Assembly (NCBI GenBank): GCA_009773565.1
Contig: WSXY01000012.1
Location: forward strand, 1-54,956
Length of the DNA stretch: 54,956 nt
Direction of reading: 5' to 3'
Source: Actinomycetota bacterium
Lineage (GTDB): Bacteria > Actinomycetota > Coriobacteriia > Anaerosomatales > Anaerosomataceae
A program made the position numbers and the translations under genes. Every line of letters begins with the position of its first letter. Positions within the stretch are counted from its first letter, which is position 1. Positions 40,204 through 49,100 of the stretch are shown piece by piece. Below the pieces are notes generated by a model. That model was not told the DNA's origin, made no database searches, and was given only the letters and a program-made list of their open reading frames with translations.

Positions 40204-42234
40204 ATGAGTACTCGACTCAACGTTCGTGCCTACGCGCCGGGCATTCTCGTCGGCGCGCTTGTGTTCGCCGTACTATACGTCTCCCGGCTGTACAGTTACC
40301 TCCTGTTTCACAGCCTCGCAGAACTCTTTGCAGTCGTCGTGGCTGCCTGCGTCTTCATGGTCATATGGAACTCTCGCAAGCTTATCGAGAACCAGTACCT
40401 GCTCTTTCTTGGAAGCGCCGTCCTCTTCATCGCCGCGGTCGATGCGCTTCACCTGCTGACGTATAGGGGCATGAGCGTCTTCCCTGGCGTTTCCGCAGAC
40501 GTTCCTACCCAACTCTGGGTTCTTGCGCGAGCAATGCAGGCCGCGGCATTCTTCATCGCTCCGTTTCTGTTCGGACTGCGGGTCCGCGCAAGGACGTGGC
40601 TGATAGCCTGGAGTATTCCGGCTATTGTCCTGGTCGGCCTCATCTTCTTGACTGATGCGTTCCCTGCCTGCCTCGACGCCAACGGGCTTACGTCGTTCAA
40701 GATCATCGCGGAACTCGTCATCAGCGGCGTGCTCGTGCTGTCGCTCCTCGGCCTCCGGCGTCATGCTGGCCGCTTCCGACCAAGCGTGCTCTCTTCGCTC
40801 TCCTGGTCGATCGGGGTGACCGTCGTATCGGAAATCGCCTTCATTCTGTACGTTGACCCGTACGGTCCCCTGAATCTCATCGGCCATTTCCTGCGGATCA
40901 TGGCGACGTACCTGCTCTACAAGGCGATTATCGAGACCGCGCTCACCGAGCCACACACCGTGCTCTTCCGGGAGCTCAGCGTGGCCAACGCCGCCCTTCA
41001 GGAGCGCGAGATTGCGGCCGTCAGGGCCATGGAGCTCAGCGAAGCGATGAACGGGATCGATGCCGCAGTCAATTCGACGCTCGAACTCGACCAGATACTC
41101 AGGCGCGCCCTTGTTGGCGCCACCGACGTGCTGGGTGCCGACTCAGGAAAGATCGCACTTCGAGTCGGCGACACATGGACGGTGAAATATGTGTACGGAC
41201 TGCCCCAGGAGTTAGTGGGAACCGTACTCAAGGACTCAGAGGCGAGACATCTCTCTATTGCAGCTGAAGGGCGCATACCCATCGTTATCAGCGATGCTAT
41301 GCACGATCACCGTGCTGATTCGGCCCTCATGGCGCGCTATGACATCCGATCGCTACTCACCGTTCCACTCGTGGCGGCCGATGAAGTCATCGGCATACTC
41401 ACATTCCATATGCGATCGAGCTCAAAGCAGTTTGATGCCAACGGACGGGAGTTCGCGACGCGACTGGCGGTCGCGCTCGCTCTCGCTATTGAGAACGCGA
41501 GACTCTATGCGTCACAACGAGAGATCGCCGACACGCTCCAGAACGCGATGCTCTTCTTCCCTCAGGAGCTTCCCGGCGTCGAACTGGGACACGCATATCG
41601 TTCGGCGGATGAACTCGCACTCATCGGTGGCGACTTCTACGCTGCGTTCGAACTCGCCAACGGACGAGTAGGGCTCGTTCTCGGCGACGTTTCGGGCAAA
41701 GGGATCGCCGCAGCCACTGCGAGCTCGATGGTGCGAACGACACTCCATGCTTTCAGCCTTGGTGGTGCGAGACCGGCGGAGGTGTTTGCGGCCACAAACC
41801 TTGCACTCTTGGAACTGCTGCCGGATGGGGTCTTCGCTACCGCAACGTACGCTGAAATCGACGCCAGCACCGGTACTGCGGTGCTGTGCAGCGCCGGCCA
41901 TCCGGATCCGTTCGTCTGCACCCCGGGAGGCTGTGTCCGCTACGATGCCCGCCGTAACCGACCACTCGGCCTCTTCGACGACTCGACGTATGAAGAATTC
42001 ACAGTGACACTCAACCCGGGTGACAACCTTGTATTGTTCAGCGACGGACTTCCAGATGCCCGACGCGGCAAGGAGTTCTTTGGCGATGAGCGCATCGCAG
42101 CTGCGCTCGACGATATACGAGACAGTGATCCACAGCTCATCGTGGACACTCTGATGGCTGCGGTCGCCGGGTTTGCCGGGCGTCAACACACAGATGACAT
42201 AGCCATAGTGGCCGCAACGATCCGCTCCTCCTAG
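40204..42234 (+). CDS. MASE3-GAF-SpoIIE phosphatase
   Basis: 676 residues. Eight or so N-terminal helices form a MASE3-type membrane sensor (HSLAELFAVVVAACVFMVIW, then QYLLFLGSAVLFIAAVDALH and LLTYRGM). A coiled linker leads to one GAF domain (about 290-430). The C-terminal SpoIIE/PP2C domain has LIGGDFYAAFELANGR, LGDVSGKGIAAATASS and LVLFSDGLPDARRG, keeping the metal aspartates. Relatives dephosphorylate STAS anti-sigma antagonists or control cyclic-nucleotide-like pathways. It is the second SpoIIE protein in the window and stands alone, so its partner may be encoded elsewhere. Confidence 0.9.
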   Translation: MSTRLNVRAYAPGILVGALVFAVLYVSRLYSYLLFHSLAELFAVVVAACVFMVIWNSRKLIENQYLLFLGSAVLFIAAVDALHLLTYRGMSVFPGVSADVPTQLWVLARAMQAAAFFIAPFLFGLRVRARTWLIAWSIPAIVLVGLIFLTDAFPACLDANGLTSFKIIAELVISGVLVLSLLGLRRHAGRFRPSVLSSLSWSIGVTVVSEIAFILYVDPYGPLNLIGHFLRIMATYLLYKAIIETALTEPHTVLFRELSVANAALQEREIAAVRAMELSEAMNGIDAAVNSTLELDQILRRALVGATDVLGADSGKIALRVGDTWTVKYVYGLPQELVGTVLKDSEARHLSIAAEGRIPIVISDAMHDHRADSALMARYDIRSLLTVPLVAADEVIGILTFHMRSSSKQFDANGREFATRLAVALALAIENARLYASQREIADTLQNAMLFFPQELPGVELGHAYRSADELALIGGDFYAAFELANGRVGLVLGDVSGKGIAAATASSMVRTTLHAFSLGGARPAEVFAATNLALLELLPDGVFATATYAEIDASTGTAVLCSAGHPDPFVCTPGGCVRYDARRNRPLGLFDDSTYEEFTVTLNPGDNLVLFSDGLPDARRGKEFFGDERIAAALDDIRDSDPQLIVDTLMAAVAGFAGRQHTDDIAIVAATIRSS

Positions 42235-42250
42235 CCCTGAGCAAACGCAA

Positions 42251-42272
42251 GAGCGGCCCCGGAGGGCCGCTC
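42251..42272. terminator. Terminator after the MASE3-SpoIIE gene and tRNA-Leu
   Basis: A 9-bp stem (GAGCGGCCC / GGGCCGCTC) with a 4-nt loop lies between the phosphatase stop and the tRNA-Leu 3' end. It can act in both directions. Confidence 0.65.
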
Positions 42273-42282
42273 GCATGTGCTC

Positions 42283-42368
42283 TGGTGTCGAAGGAGGGAT
42301 TTGAACCCTCACGAGGTTGCCCTCACTAGGCCCTCAACCTAGCGCGTCTGCCGTTCCGCCACTTCGAC
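42283..42368 (-). tRNA. tRNA-Leu (GAG)
   Basis: 86 nt including encoded CCA and a long variable arm, as expected of class II tRNAs. Acceptor GTCGAAG/CTTCGAC; anticodon stem CTAGG/CCTAG with loop TTGAGGG (anticodon GAG); T arm GAGGG-TTCAAAT-CCCTC. Confidence 0.95.
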
Positions 42369-42398
42369 GTGACCTGCCCCTCACGGGCAGCGAACGGA

Positions 42399-42407
42399 AG
42401 TATACCA
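42399..42407 (-). promoter_or_regulatory. Extended -10 promoter for tRNA-Leu
   Basis: TGGTATACT on the minus strand is an extended -10 element 30 nt upstream of the tRNA 5' end. No clear -35 is seen. A small GCCCGTGAGGGGC-type hairpin lies between it and the tRNA. Confidence 0.5.
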
Positions 42408-42425
42408 GCAGCCCTGCGCGTCTGC

Positions 42426-43451
42426 CTAGTCCAGAACCGCCACAGATATCGGAGCTTTCCCCTTCACGATGGGAACAGGGTTCTCCTTTGCGAAATGGCA
42501 CGCCGCCCAATGACCCGAAACAACCTCGCGAAGCTCGGGCTCCTTCTCGCCGCACACGGTCTGGGCAATCGGACACCGTGTGTGGAATCGACAGCCGCTT
42601 GGAGGATTGACCGGGCTGGGAGGATCGCCTGGGAGCAGGATCCGGGCACGCGTGCGCTGCACCTCGGGATCAGGCACAGGGACGGCTGACAACAACGACT
42701 GCGTGTAGGGGTGGTGCGGTCGCGCATAGAGCCCGCGCCAGTCAGAAACCTCGACGATCTTCCCGAGGTACATGACGGCCACGCGATCCGAGATGTGCTG
42801 CACGACCGATAGGTCATGTGCGATGAAAAGATACGTTAGATCGAACTCACTCTGAAGCTTGTCGAGCAGGTTGAGCACCTGTGCCTGGATGGATACGTCC
42901 AGCGCAGACACGGGCTCATCGCACACGATGAGCTTTGGCCGCAGGGAAAGTGCGCGCGCGATTCCGATGCGCTGGCGCTGTCCCCCGGAGAACTCGTGCG
43001 GATAACGGTTCGCGTGCTCCGGGTTGAGACCGACGATCTCGAGGAGCTCCTTCACCCGACTCACACGCTGGGCGCGTGACCCGGACTTGTGGATGATGAG
43101 CGGCTCCCCGACGATCTCGCCGATCGTCATCCTCGGGTTAAGCGATGCATATGGGTCCTGGAAGATGATCTGCACATCACGACGGAAGGCTTTGAGCTCC
43201 TTTCCCCGAAGCGACGTAACGTCCACGCCATCGAAGTCGACGTGCCCGGAAGTCGGCTCGATGAGACGCATGATGCAGCGACCCGTCGTCGACTTGCCAC
43301 AGCCCGACTCTCCGACCAGACCGAGCGTCTCGCCCTTCTCAAGGCTGAATGACACCCCATCGACAGCCTGAACCGCACCCGTCTGACGCTGAAGGAGCCC
43401 CGACCTGATCGGGAAATGCTTTACGAGGTCATTTACGGTGAGAAGCGACAT
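42426..43451 (-). CDS. oppF: Oligopeptide ABC transporter ATP-binding protein OppF
   Basis: 341 residues. Walker [16 protein letters not shown], signature [15 protein letters not shown], Walker [13 protein letters not shown] and switch histidine [11 protein letters not shown] are intact. The C-terminal oligopeptide/dipeptide extension carries cysteines ([15 protein letters not shown]), a feature of OppF/DppF subunits. The ATG directly abuts the oppD stop codon. It drives peptide uptake together with OppD. Confidence 0.94.
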   Translation of the reverse strand: MSLLTVNDLVKHFPIRSGLLQRQTGAVQAVDGVSFSLEKGETLGLVGESGCGKSTTGRCIMRLIEPTSGHVDFDGVDVTSLRGKELKAFRRDVQIIFQDPYASLNPRMTIGEIVGEPLIIHKSGSRAQRVSRVKELLEIVGLNPEHANRYPHEFSGGQRQRIGIARALSLRPKLIVCDEPVSALDVSIQAQVLNLLDKLQSEFDLTYLFIAHDLSVVQHISDRVAVMYLGKIVEVSDWRGLYARPHHPYTQSLLSAVPVPDPEVQRTRARILLPGDPPSPVNPPSGCRFHTRCPIAQTVCGEKEPELREVVSGHWAACHFAKENPVPIVKGKAPISVAVLD

Positions 43452-44471
43452 TTAGGCACTCACCCCCGCGCACGTGACTTCCGCATGCGTGAAGCCAACA
43501 TCGCCCGCGAAGTGACACGAAGCCGCATGGGTGCCGTCAATCGTCCTGAACGGCGGCTCCTCCTTGAAGCAACGCTCCTTGGCGTACGGACACCGCGGCG
43601 AGAACGCGCATCCGGCCGGCACGTCGATGAGCGATGGTGGCTGACCCTTAATGGGGCACAACTCACTCTTCTCAGTCATGTCGTGCGCGGGAATCGAGTC
43701 CATGAGGCCCCACGTGTACGGATGGAGCGGGCGATAGAAGACCTCATCAGTCGTCCCGAACTCAACGGGGCGACCCGCATACATGACCAGAATGCGATCG
43801 GCGATGTCAGCAACGACACCAAGATCGTGTGTGATCATGATGATCGCGTTGCCGGTCCGCTTCTGAATCTCAAGCATAAGTTCGATGATCTGCGCCTGGA
43901 TCGTGACGTCCAGAGCCGTGGTCGGCTCGTCGGCAATGAGGATGTCCGGATCGCATGCAAGTGCCATCGCGATCATCGCTCGCTGGCGCATACCTCCCGA
44001 GAACTGATGTGGGTAGTCGCGTACGCGATCCTCGGGATTCGGGATACCTACGAGGCGAAGAAGCTCGATCGCACGCTTCTCAGCGTCGGCGCGGCTCATC
44101 CCCTTGTGAATCACGAGCGGCTCGCCTATCTGACGACCGATACGGTACACGGGATTAAGAGATGTCATCGGATCCTGGAAGATCATCGTGATCTCGTTGC
44201 CGCGGATCTTTCGAATCTCTTCGTCTTTCATCTTCACGAGCGAGCGACCCTTGAACAGTACGTCGCCCCCGACGACCTTACCCGGGGGCATAGGGATGAG
44301 CTGCATCATCGTGAGAGCGTGAACCGATTTCCCGGAACCCGACTCCCCGACCACGCCAAGCGTCTCGCCCTTATCCAGCGTGTAGGACACTCCGTCGACA
44401 GCTTTCACGATGCCGTCACGTGTGTAGAAGTGCATTCTGAGGTCGTTAACCTCAAGCAGGTGATCGGCCAT
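43452..44471 (-). CDS. oppD: Oligopeptide ABC transporter ATP-binding protein OppD
   Basis: 339 residues. Walker [17 protein letters not shown], signature [15 protein letters not shown], Walker [13 protein letters not shown] and [11 protein letters not shown] are complete. The cysteine-rich C-terminal segment ([14 protein letters not shown]) may carry an iron-sulfur cluster as in characterised Dpp/Opp ATPases. It lies 2 bp downstream of oppC. Confidence 0.94.
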   Translation of the reverse strand: MADHLLEVNDLRMHFYTRDGIVKAVDGVSYTLDKGETLGVVGESGSGKSVHALTMMQLIPMPPGKVVGGDVLFKGRSLVKMKDEEIRKIRGNEITMIFQDPMTSLNPVYRIGRQIGEPLVIHKGMSRADAEKRAIELLRLVGIPNPEDRVRDYPHQFSGGMRQRAMIAMALACDPDILIADEPTTALDVTIQAQIIELMLEIQKRTGNAIIMITHDLGVVADIADRILVMYAGRPVEFGTTDEVFYRPLHPYTWGLMDSIPAHDMTEKSELCPIKGQPPSLIDVPAGCAFSPRCPYAKERCFKEEPPFRTIDGTHAASCHFAGDVGFTHAEVTCAGVSA

Positions 44472-44473
44472 AA

Positions 44474-45478
44474 TCAGTCCTTCATCTTGACGTCGATAGC
44501 ATCGCGTACACCGTCACCGAGCAACGTGAACGCAAGTACCGTGGACAGAATGGCCATTCCGGGCCAGAAGACGAGCCCGGGACTCACGATGAGGTAACCG
44601 CGCCCTGACTCGATCATCTTGCCCCACGATATCGCCGGCGGCTGAATCCCGAGACCGAGGAACGAGAGAGCCGCCTCAGTCAGAATGGCGCCACCGACCG
44701 ACATCGTCGCATACACGATTACGGGCGCGATCGCGTTGGGTGCGATGTGACGAAACATCAGACGAGCATCGCTTGCACCGAGTGCCCGGCCCGCGTCGAC
44801 GTAGTCATTCTCCTTGACGGAGAGCACGGAGCCTCTGTAAAGACGGGCGAACGTCGGCCAGCCGAGAAGCCCGATAGCTAGAATCACGGGCCCGATACCG
44901 CGTGCCTCGGGCGGCACGATCGCCAGGATCAGGATCGAGAAAAGGATATACGGGAACGCCAGGAAGATATCCGTGATGCGCATGATGATCGTATCGAGCC
45001 ACTTGCCGTAGAACCCCGCGACTGCGGCGAGCAGGAGACCGATCGTGAGGCTGATCGCCACGGCGGTGAAGCCAACGACAAGCGACGTGCGTGCTCCGTA
45101 GACGACGCGACCGAAGATGTCTCGGCCAAGTTCATCCGTACCCATCAAGTGATGCGAGGACGGGCCTTGAAGCCTGTTCGCAGCCGCAGTCACGGAGTTG
45201 ATCGTCCTGGGATCGCCAAAGAAGCGGGGCACCCAGAGATCGGCCGTCACAGCGGCAATGATCACGATGATGATCCACACCAGAGCGGCAACCGCCAGCT
45301 TGTTCCGTCCGAGTCGACGTAAGGCATCCCCGAAAAGGGTGCGGCCAGCAAGCTCGTCGTGGCCGACATGCGCCAACTCAGCGGAGACCGGCGGCCCGGC
45401 TGGCATGCCCGAACGCCCGTCCTTTACGCTGTGCTCTTCGTTGATGCGAGATTCGCGAGATTGTTTGTCTTTGCTCAT
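44474..45478 (-). CDS. oppC: Oligopeptide ABC transporter permease OppC
   Basis: 334 residues with an N-terminal cytoplasmic extension, a first helix (LAVAALVWIIIVIIAAVTADLW) and five further helices. The EAA loop is near GRALGASDARLMFRHIAPNA, which contacts the ATPases. HHLMGTDELGRDIFGRVVYG is the DppC/OppC periplasmic signature. Its ATG overlaps the oppB stop (TGATG). Confidence 0.93.
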   Translation of the reverse strand: MSKDKQSRESRINEEHSVKDGRSGMPAGPPVSAELAHVGHDELAGRTLFGDALRRLGRNKLAVAALVWIIIVIIAAVTADLWVPRFFGDPRTINSVTAAANRLQGPSSHHLMGTDELGRDIFGRVVYGARTSLVVGFTAVAISLTIGLLLAAVAGFYGKWLDTIIMRITDIFLAFPYILFSILILAIVPPEARGIGPVILAIGLLGWPTFARLYRGSVLSVKENDYVDAGRALGASDARLMFRHIAPNAIAPVIVYATMSVGGAILTEAALSFLGLGIQPPAISWGKMIESGRGYLIVSPGLVFWPGMAILSTVLAFTLLGDGVRDAIDVKMKD

Positions 45479-46671
45479 CAGCTCTCACCTCCACCGAATC
45501 TGATACGCGGATCCAGGAACGCGTAGCTGATGTCCACCAGCAGGTTCATGAACATGACGGCGAACAAGATGATCGTGACGCCACCGTATACGATCGGAAA
45601 GTCGCGACCGACGATCGCGCGGAAGATGGTATAGCCGACACCAGGCCAGTTAAAGACGGACTCCGTCAGAATGGCTCCCGAGAGCATGCCACCGAAATCG
45701 AGGCCGATGAACGTCACGACCGGGATGAGCGCATTCTTCATCGCATGGCCCCAGAGCACCTTGCGCGCCGGGAGGCCCTTCGCGTACGCCGTACGAATGT
45801 AGTCCTGCCCCGTGACCTCCAGCAGCTGACTGCGCATGATACGCGCGGCGTACGCCGTTGAGACGGATGCCAGGGTAATCGAAGGCAGAATGAGATACAC
45901 CCAGTCTGCAAACTCACCACTGGCGCCGGTTGCCGGCAGATAGAAAGCCCCGCCGGTCGCGTCCTTCAACCAGATAGCAAAGGTGTATTGAAGCATGATG
46001 CCGAGCCAGAACACCGGCAGGGCGACGAGAATCGAAGTGGAGAGCGTGACCAGCACATCCCAGAACGAGTTCTTCTTGATCGCAGACACGATGCCCGCGC
46101 CGATTCCGAAGATGATCTCCAGGATGATCGCCGAGAGCGCCAGCTTCACGGTATACGGATACGTCTCGCCGAGTATGTCAAGAACCTTGCGCCCGTTGTA
46201 GATAGAGGTACCAAGGTCGGGAGGGTCAAATTCAAGTGTGAGCCCGCCAATAGCCCAGCGGGCTACTTCTCCACGCGTGTAAGTCATCCCCTCACGCGGA
46301 CTGATCGTTGTAACGCCCTTGGGCGGAACCTCGCTCGCAATCCTTGGGATGATGAGCGCGACGGTACCCGTCTGCTTCAGTGCGCCTGCGGGGACCTTGG
46401 GATCCGCCTCGGGGGTTGTCCCGTCGTAGTACACGACGTGGACCGGCGAGAGTGCCGAAAGGTAGTCGACATATTGCGCATACCACGGACGATCGAGCCC
46501 GAGGTTCTTGAGCAAGCGAGCTTTGGTCGCCGGGTCAATCGCCTTCTCACCCATCTTCAATTGGATGGGGTCGGCTCCGGGCAGGTAGTTCGCTGTGAGG
46601 AATAGCAGCAGCGTGACGCCCAGGAACACCGGGATGAACTGGAGCACGCGCCGCGAGATGTACTGGAACAT
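45478..46671 (-). CDS. oppB: Oligopeptide ABC transporter permease OppB
   Basis: 397 residues. The N-terminus YISRRVLQFIPVFLGVTLLL and EAA loop RTAYAKGLPARKVLWGHAMKNAL identify the OppB/DppB family. It is longer than the usual 305-340 because the loop between helices 1 and 2 is expanded (roughly residues 70-160, including GEVARWAIGGLTLEFDPP). This is common in some Gram-positive OppB proteins and may touch the binding protein. It follows oppA after a strong hairpin. Confidence 0.93.
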   Translation of the reverse strand: MFQYISRRVLQFIPVFLGVTLLLFLTANYLPGADPIQLKMGEKAIDPATKARLLKNLGLDRPWYAQYVDYLSALSPVHVVYYDGTTPEADPKVPAGALKQTGTVALIIPRIASEVPPKGVTTISPREGMTYTRGEVARWAIGGLTLEFDPPDLGTSIYNGRKVLDILGETYPYTVKLALSAIILEIIFGIGAGIVSAIKKNSFWDVLVTLSTSILVALPVFWLGIMLQYTFAIWLKDATGGAFYLPATGASGEFADWVYLILPSITLASVSTAYAARIMRSQLLEVTGQDYIRTAYAKGLPARKVLWGHAMKNALIPVVTFIGLDFGGMLSGAILTESVFNWPGVGYTIFRAIVGRDFPIVYGGVTIILFAVMFMNLLVDISYAFLDPRIRFGGGES

Positions 46672-46702
46672 GGGGAGCCTTCGCGTCGGTTGTCACCCAC
46701 GA

Positions 46703-46741
46703 GGGGTGGCAGGACATTCCCATAGGACGTCCTGCCACCCC
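46703..46741 (-). terminator. Intercistronic hairpin between oppA and oppB
   Basis: A 13-bp perfect stem (arms GGGGTGGCAGGAC / GTCCTGCCACCCC) with a 13-nt loop and no T-tract after it on the minus strand. In binding-protein operons such hairpins stabilise the upstream message or attenuate the downstream one, giving excess OppA over permease. Confidence 0.65.
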
Positions 46742-46770
46742 CGCTGTGACGTACGGTCGTTCGGTCAGAA

Positions 46771-48483
46771 CTACTTGGCCGGGCTGATCCAAACCTTCGT
46801 GAAGTCACCCAGACCCTGGGCATCCCACACGAAGTTGTTGATCCGGCTCGAGCCGACACGAGTGTGCTTGTAGAACATCAGCGGGGAAACAGGCACCTGT
46901 GCCTGGATCGTCTTGTTGATGTCCTGATACGCCTTGATGCGACCGGCGTCATCGGTGATCTTGCGGGCTTCATCAAGAGCCTTGTCGACCGCAGGATCGA
47001 CGATCTTCGACTTGTTGTCGCCGGACTTCGACTGGAAGAGCGGATACAGGAAGTTGTCGGTGATCGGGTAGTCAGCGAGCCACCCGAGACGCGCGACCTG
47101 GAACTTACCGGCGTCGAGTGACTTCAGGTAGACCGGGAAGTCAGCTGAATCGAAGACCGTTGTGATACCGATGGCCTTCAGGTCCGACTGCACGATCTCC
47201 ATGATCTTCTCGTGACCAGCACCACTGTTGAAGGAGAGCTTGATGGTTCCAAGACCCTTGCCCTCGGGATAGCCGGCCTCTGCCAGCGCTGCCTTGGCAG
47301 CCGCGACATCGTACTTCGCGAACTCCCATGCGCCCTTTTCGTAACCAGCAATACCCGGAGGCAGGATGTTGTCAGCCGGCTCACGGGTACCCTCAAAGAC
47401 GGTGTCACAGATCGCCTGGCGGTTGATCGCCAGGGAGATCGCCTTGCGCAGCGCGAGGTTCTTGAGGTCCTTGTCGGCCATGTTGAAGATCATGTAGTAC
47501 GTGGCGTTCTCGGCACCCAGAACAACCTGCTTGCCAGGATTGACGGTGTAGCCGTCTGCGGACACGCCGTACTTCTCCTGGGCGATCTTGATCTTGCCCT
47601 CACCGATGGGTGCGAAGTCGAGATTTCCGGCTTCGAACTCGGTGTAGGCGGCTTCGGTGTCCTTGAAGATCTTGAAGTCGACGCCATCGACGTACGGCTT
47701 CTCGCCAACATAATTCTCATTGGCGACGACCTTGATGTACTGACCATGCTTCCAGGGCTCAGCCATCTTGAACGGACCGTTACCGACCGGGAAATCGCCG
47801 AAGGGAACCTTGGCTCCGTTGTAGTCAACGCCACCCTCGACCAGAGCCTGGGGAACCGGCGCCAGCGCGGGGTGTGCGACAACGAACGCGAAGTCAGCGA
47901 ACGGCTGCGACAGCGTGACCTCGAAGGTCGCGTCGTCGATGGCCTTGACGCCGCTCATCTCGGTTGCCTTGCCACCAACGACATCGTCGTAGCCCTTAAC
48001 GAAGGCAAGGTGATAGCCGATGACTGAAGCGTCGACCTTCTTGGTGAGTGTGTTGATCGTGTTCGGGTTGACGATGCGGTTCCACGCGTAGACAAAGTCC
48101 TTGGCGGTGACAGGTGTACCGTCAGAGAACTTCGCGCCAGCCTTGAGCTTGAAGGTGAAAACGGTAGCGTCGGCGTTCGGCTCCCACGACTCGGCAGCTG
48201 CGCCCACGAGGTTCTTCGGATCAAGCGGGTCAACGCGGGTCAGGCTGTCGAAGAGCGACTGCTCGACCTCGGTGCCCTCGGACTCTTGCGTGTTGTAGGG
48301 ATCGATATATGCCGGCTCGCCGATGTAGAACGACATGGTTCCACCCTTGACGATGTCACCGGCTCCGGTGCCACCATCTTTAGATGGGGTCGTCTTGGCC
48401 TTACAGCCGGTCATACCTGCCATGGACACCAGAAGAACGAGCGCCATAGCCAACGCCATGCTTACACGAAATCGCTTAGACAA
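46771..48483 (-). CDS. oppA: Oligopeptide-binding lipoprotein OppA (SBP family 5)
   Basis: 570 residues. The signal peptide (MALAMALVLLVSMAG) ends in the lipobox MTGC, so Cys27 is the anchor. The mature protein has the SBP_bac_5 pattern: EPAYIDPYNTQESEGTEVEQ, LVGAAAESWEPNADATVFTF, FKLKAGAKFSDGTPVTAKDF and, later, LRKAISLAINRQAI. The start is TTG at 48483 with GGGAGG 7 nt upstream. It is the first gene of oppABCDF and captures peptides for import. Confidence 0.94.
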   Translation of the reverse strand: MSKRFRVSMALAMALVLLVSMAGMTGCKAKTTPSKDGGTGAGDIVKGGTMSFYIGEPAYIDPYNTQESEGTEVEQSLFDSLTRVDPLDPKNLVGAAAESWEPNADATVFTFKLKAGAKFSDGTPVTAKDFVYAWNRIVNPNTINTLTKKVDASVIGYHLAFVKGYDDVVGGKATEMSGVKAIDDATFEVTLSQPFADFAFVVAHPALAPVPQALVEGGVDYNGAKVPFGDFPVGNGPFKMAEPWKHGQYIKVVANENYVGEKPYVDGVDFKIFKDTEAAYTEFEAGNLDFAPIGEGKIKIAQEKYGVSADGYTVNPGKQVVLGAENATYYMIFNMADKDLKNLALRKAISLAINRQAICDTVFEGTREPADNILPPGIAGYEKGAWEFAKYDVAAAKAALAEAGYPEGKGLGTIKLSFNSGAGHEKIMEIVQSDLKAIGITTVFDSADFPVYLKSLDAGKFQVARLGWLADYPITDNFLYPLFQSKSGDNKSKIVDPAVDKALDEARKITDDAGRIKAYQDINKTIQAQVPVSPLMFYKHTRVGSSRINNFVWDAQGLGDFTKVWISPAK

Positions 48484-48576
48484 CGTCCAGCCTCCCTCCA
48501 GAACACAAACGTTCCTTCGTCACACACTGCAGGTCGTTCAGAGATCGCGCCTAGCCATCCCTCCCTTTTTAGTCGA

Positions 48577-48592
48577 GCCCGTATCGACGGGC
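48577..48592. repeat. Short hairpin in the oppA 5' region
   Basis: GCCCGT-ATCG-ACGGGC forms a 6-bp stem about 95 bp upstream of the oppA start. It may be part of the leader or an upstream regulatory element. Confidence 0.35.
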
Positions 48593-48704
48593 CTCGTCTT
48601 GTGAGTAAGGGCAACTTCGATGGACACAGAACGAACACCTAATACTCCCGCTGTTTGCATGGAAAGGCAAGCACACAGACCCGCAGGTCTCCGGCAGAAT
48701 ACAG

Positions 48705-48730
48705 CGATGCCCGCCAGTTGGCGGGCATCG
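48705..48730 (-). terminator. Terminator after secG
   Basis: An 11-bp stem (CGATGCCCGCC / GGCGGGCATCG) with an AGTT/AACT loop lies 27 nt past the secG stop. It ends the secG transcript before the oppA promoter region. Confidence 0.75.
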
Positions 48731-48756
48731 GAGGAAGCACGAGTGAAACGAAACCC

Positions 48757-49002
48757 TTACGACCCGGGGCGATAGATAACCATGAGAGCAAGTGCCGTGA
48801 CCGCGTATCCAGAGGCAAAGACGATGGTGATCCGGTCGAGGTTCTTCTCGATAATGCCGGTTCCCGTCGGACTCGAGGGCATTGCGCCACCAAGCATCGA
48901 GGACACGCCCGTCCCCTTGCCTGAATGCAGTAGAACGAATAGAACAAGCCCAATTGCGCATATTGAATGAATAGCAAGGACGATGTATGCGACAGTATTC
49001 AC
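48757..49002 (-). CDS. secG: Protein translocase subunit SecG
   Basis: 81 residues with two hydrophobic helices (VAYIVLAIHSICAIGLVLFVLL and ITIVFASGYAVTALALMVI) separated by the Gly/Ser-rich loop SGKGTGVSSMLGG, the SecG signature. It is an accessory subunit of the SecYEG channel. The GTG at 49002 is chosen because GAGGAG lies 4-5 nt upstream; the ATG at 49014 contains that site. It follows gpmI in the usual glycolysis-secG order but has its own promoter. Confidence 0.92.
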   Translation of the reverse strand: MNTVAYIVLAIHSICAIGLVLFVLLHSGKGTGVSSMLGGAMPSSPTGTGIIEKNLDRITIVFASGYAVTALALMVIYRPGS

Positions 49003-49071
49003 GGTACTCCTCATTCGAACACCCCGCAGCCACATAGCTGAGCGGGATCTAATAGTCTCCTAAGCCGTGCA

Positions 49072-49100
49072 AGTATAGCGGCATGAGCCCGCGCACTCAA
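49072..49100 (-). promoter_or_regulatory. Sigma-70-type promoter of secG
   Basis: On the minus strand TTGAGT (49100-49095) and TATACT (49077-49072) are spaced 17 bp. The -35 box overlaps the gpmI stop codon. The start codon is about 70 nt downstream. Confidence 0.6.

Noticed and set aside
42283-42368. tRNA-Leu as a second integration site
   Set aside because: No duplicate of its 3' end was found in the flanking sequence.
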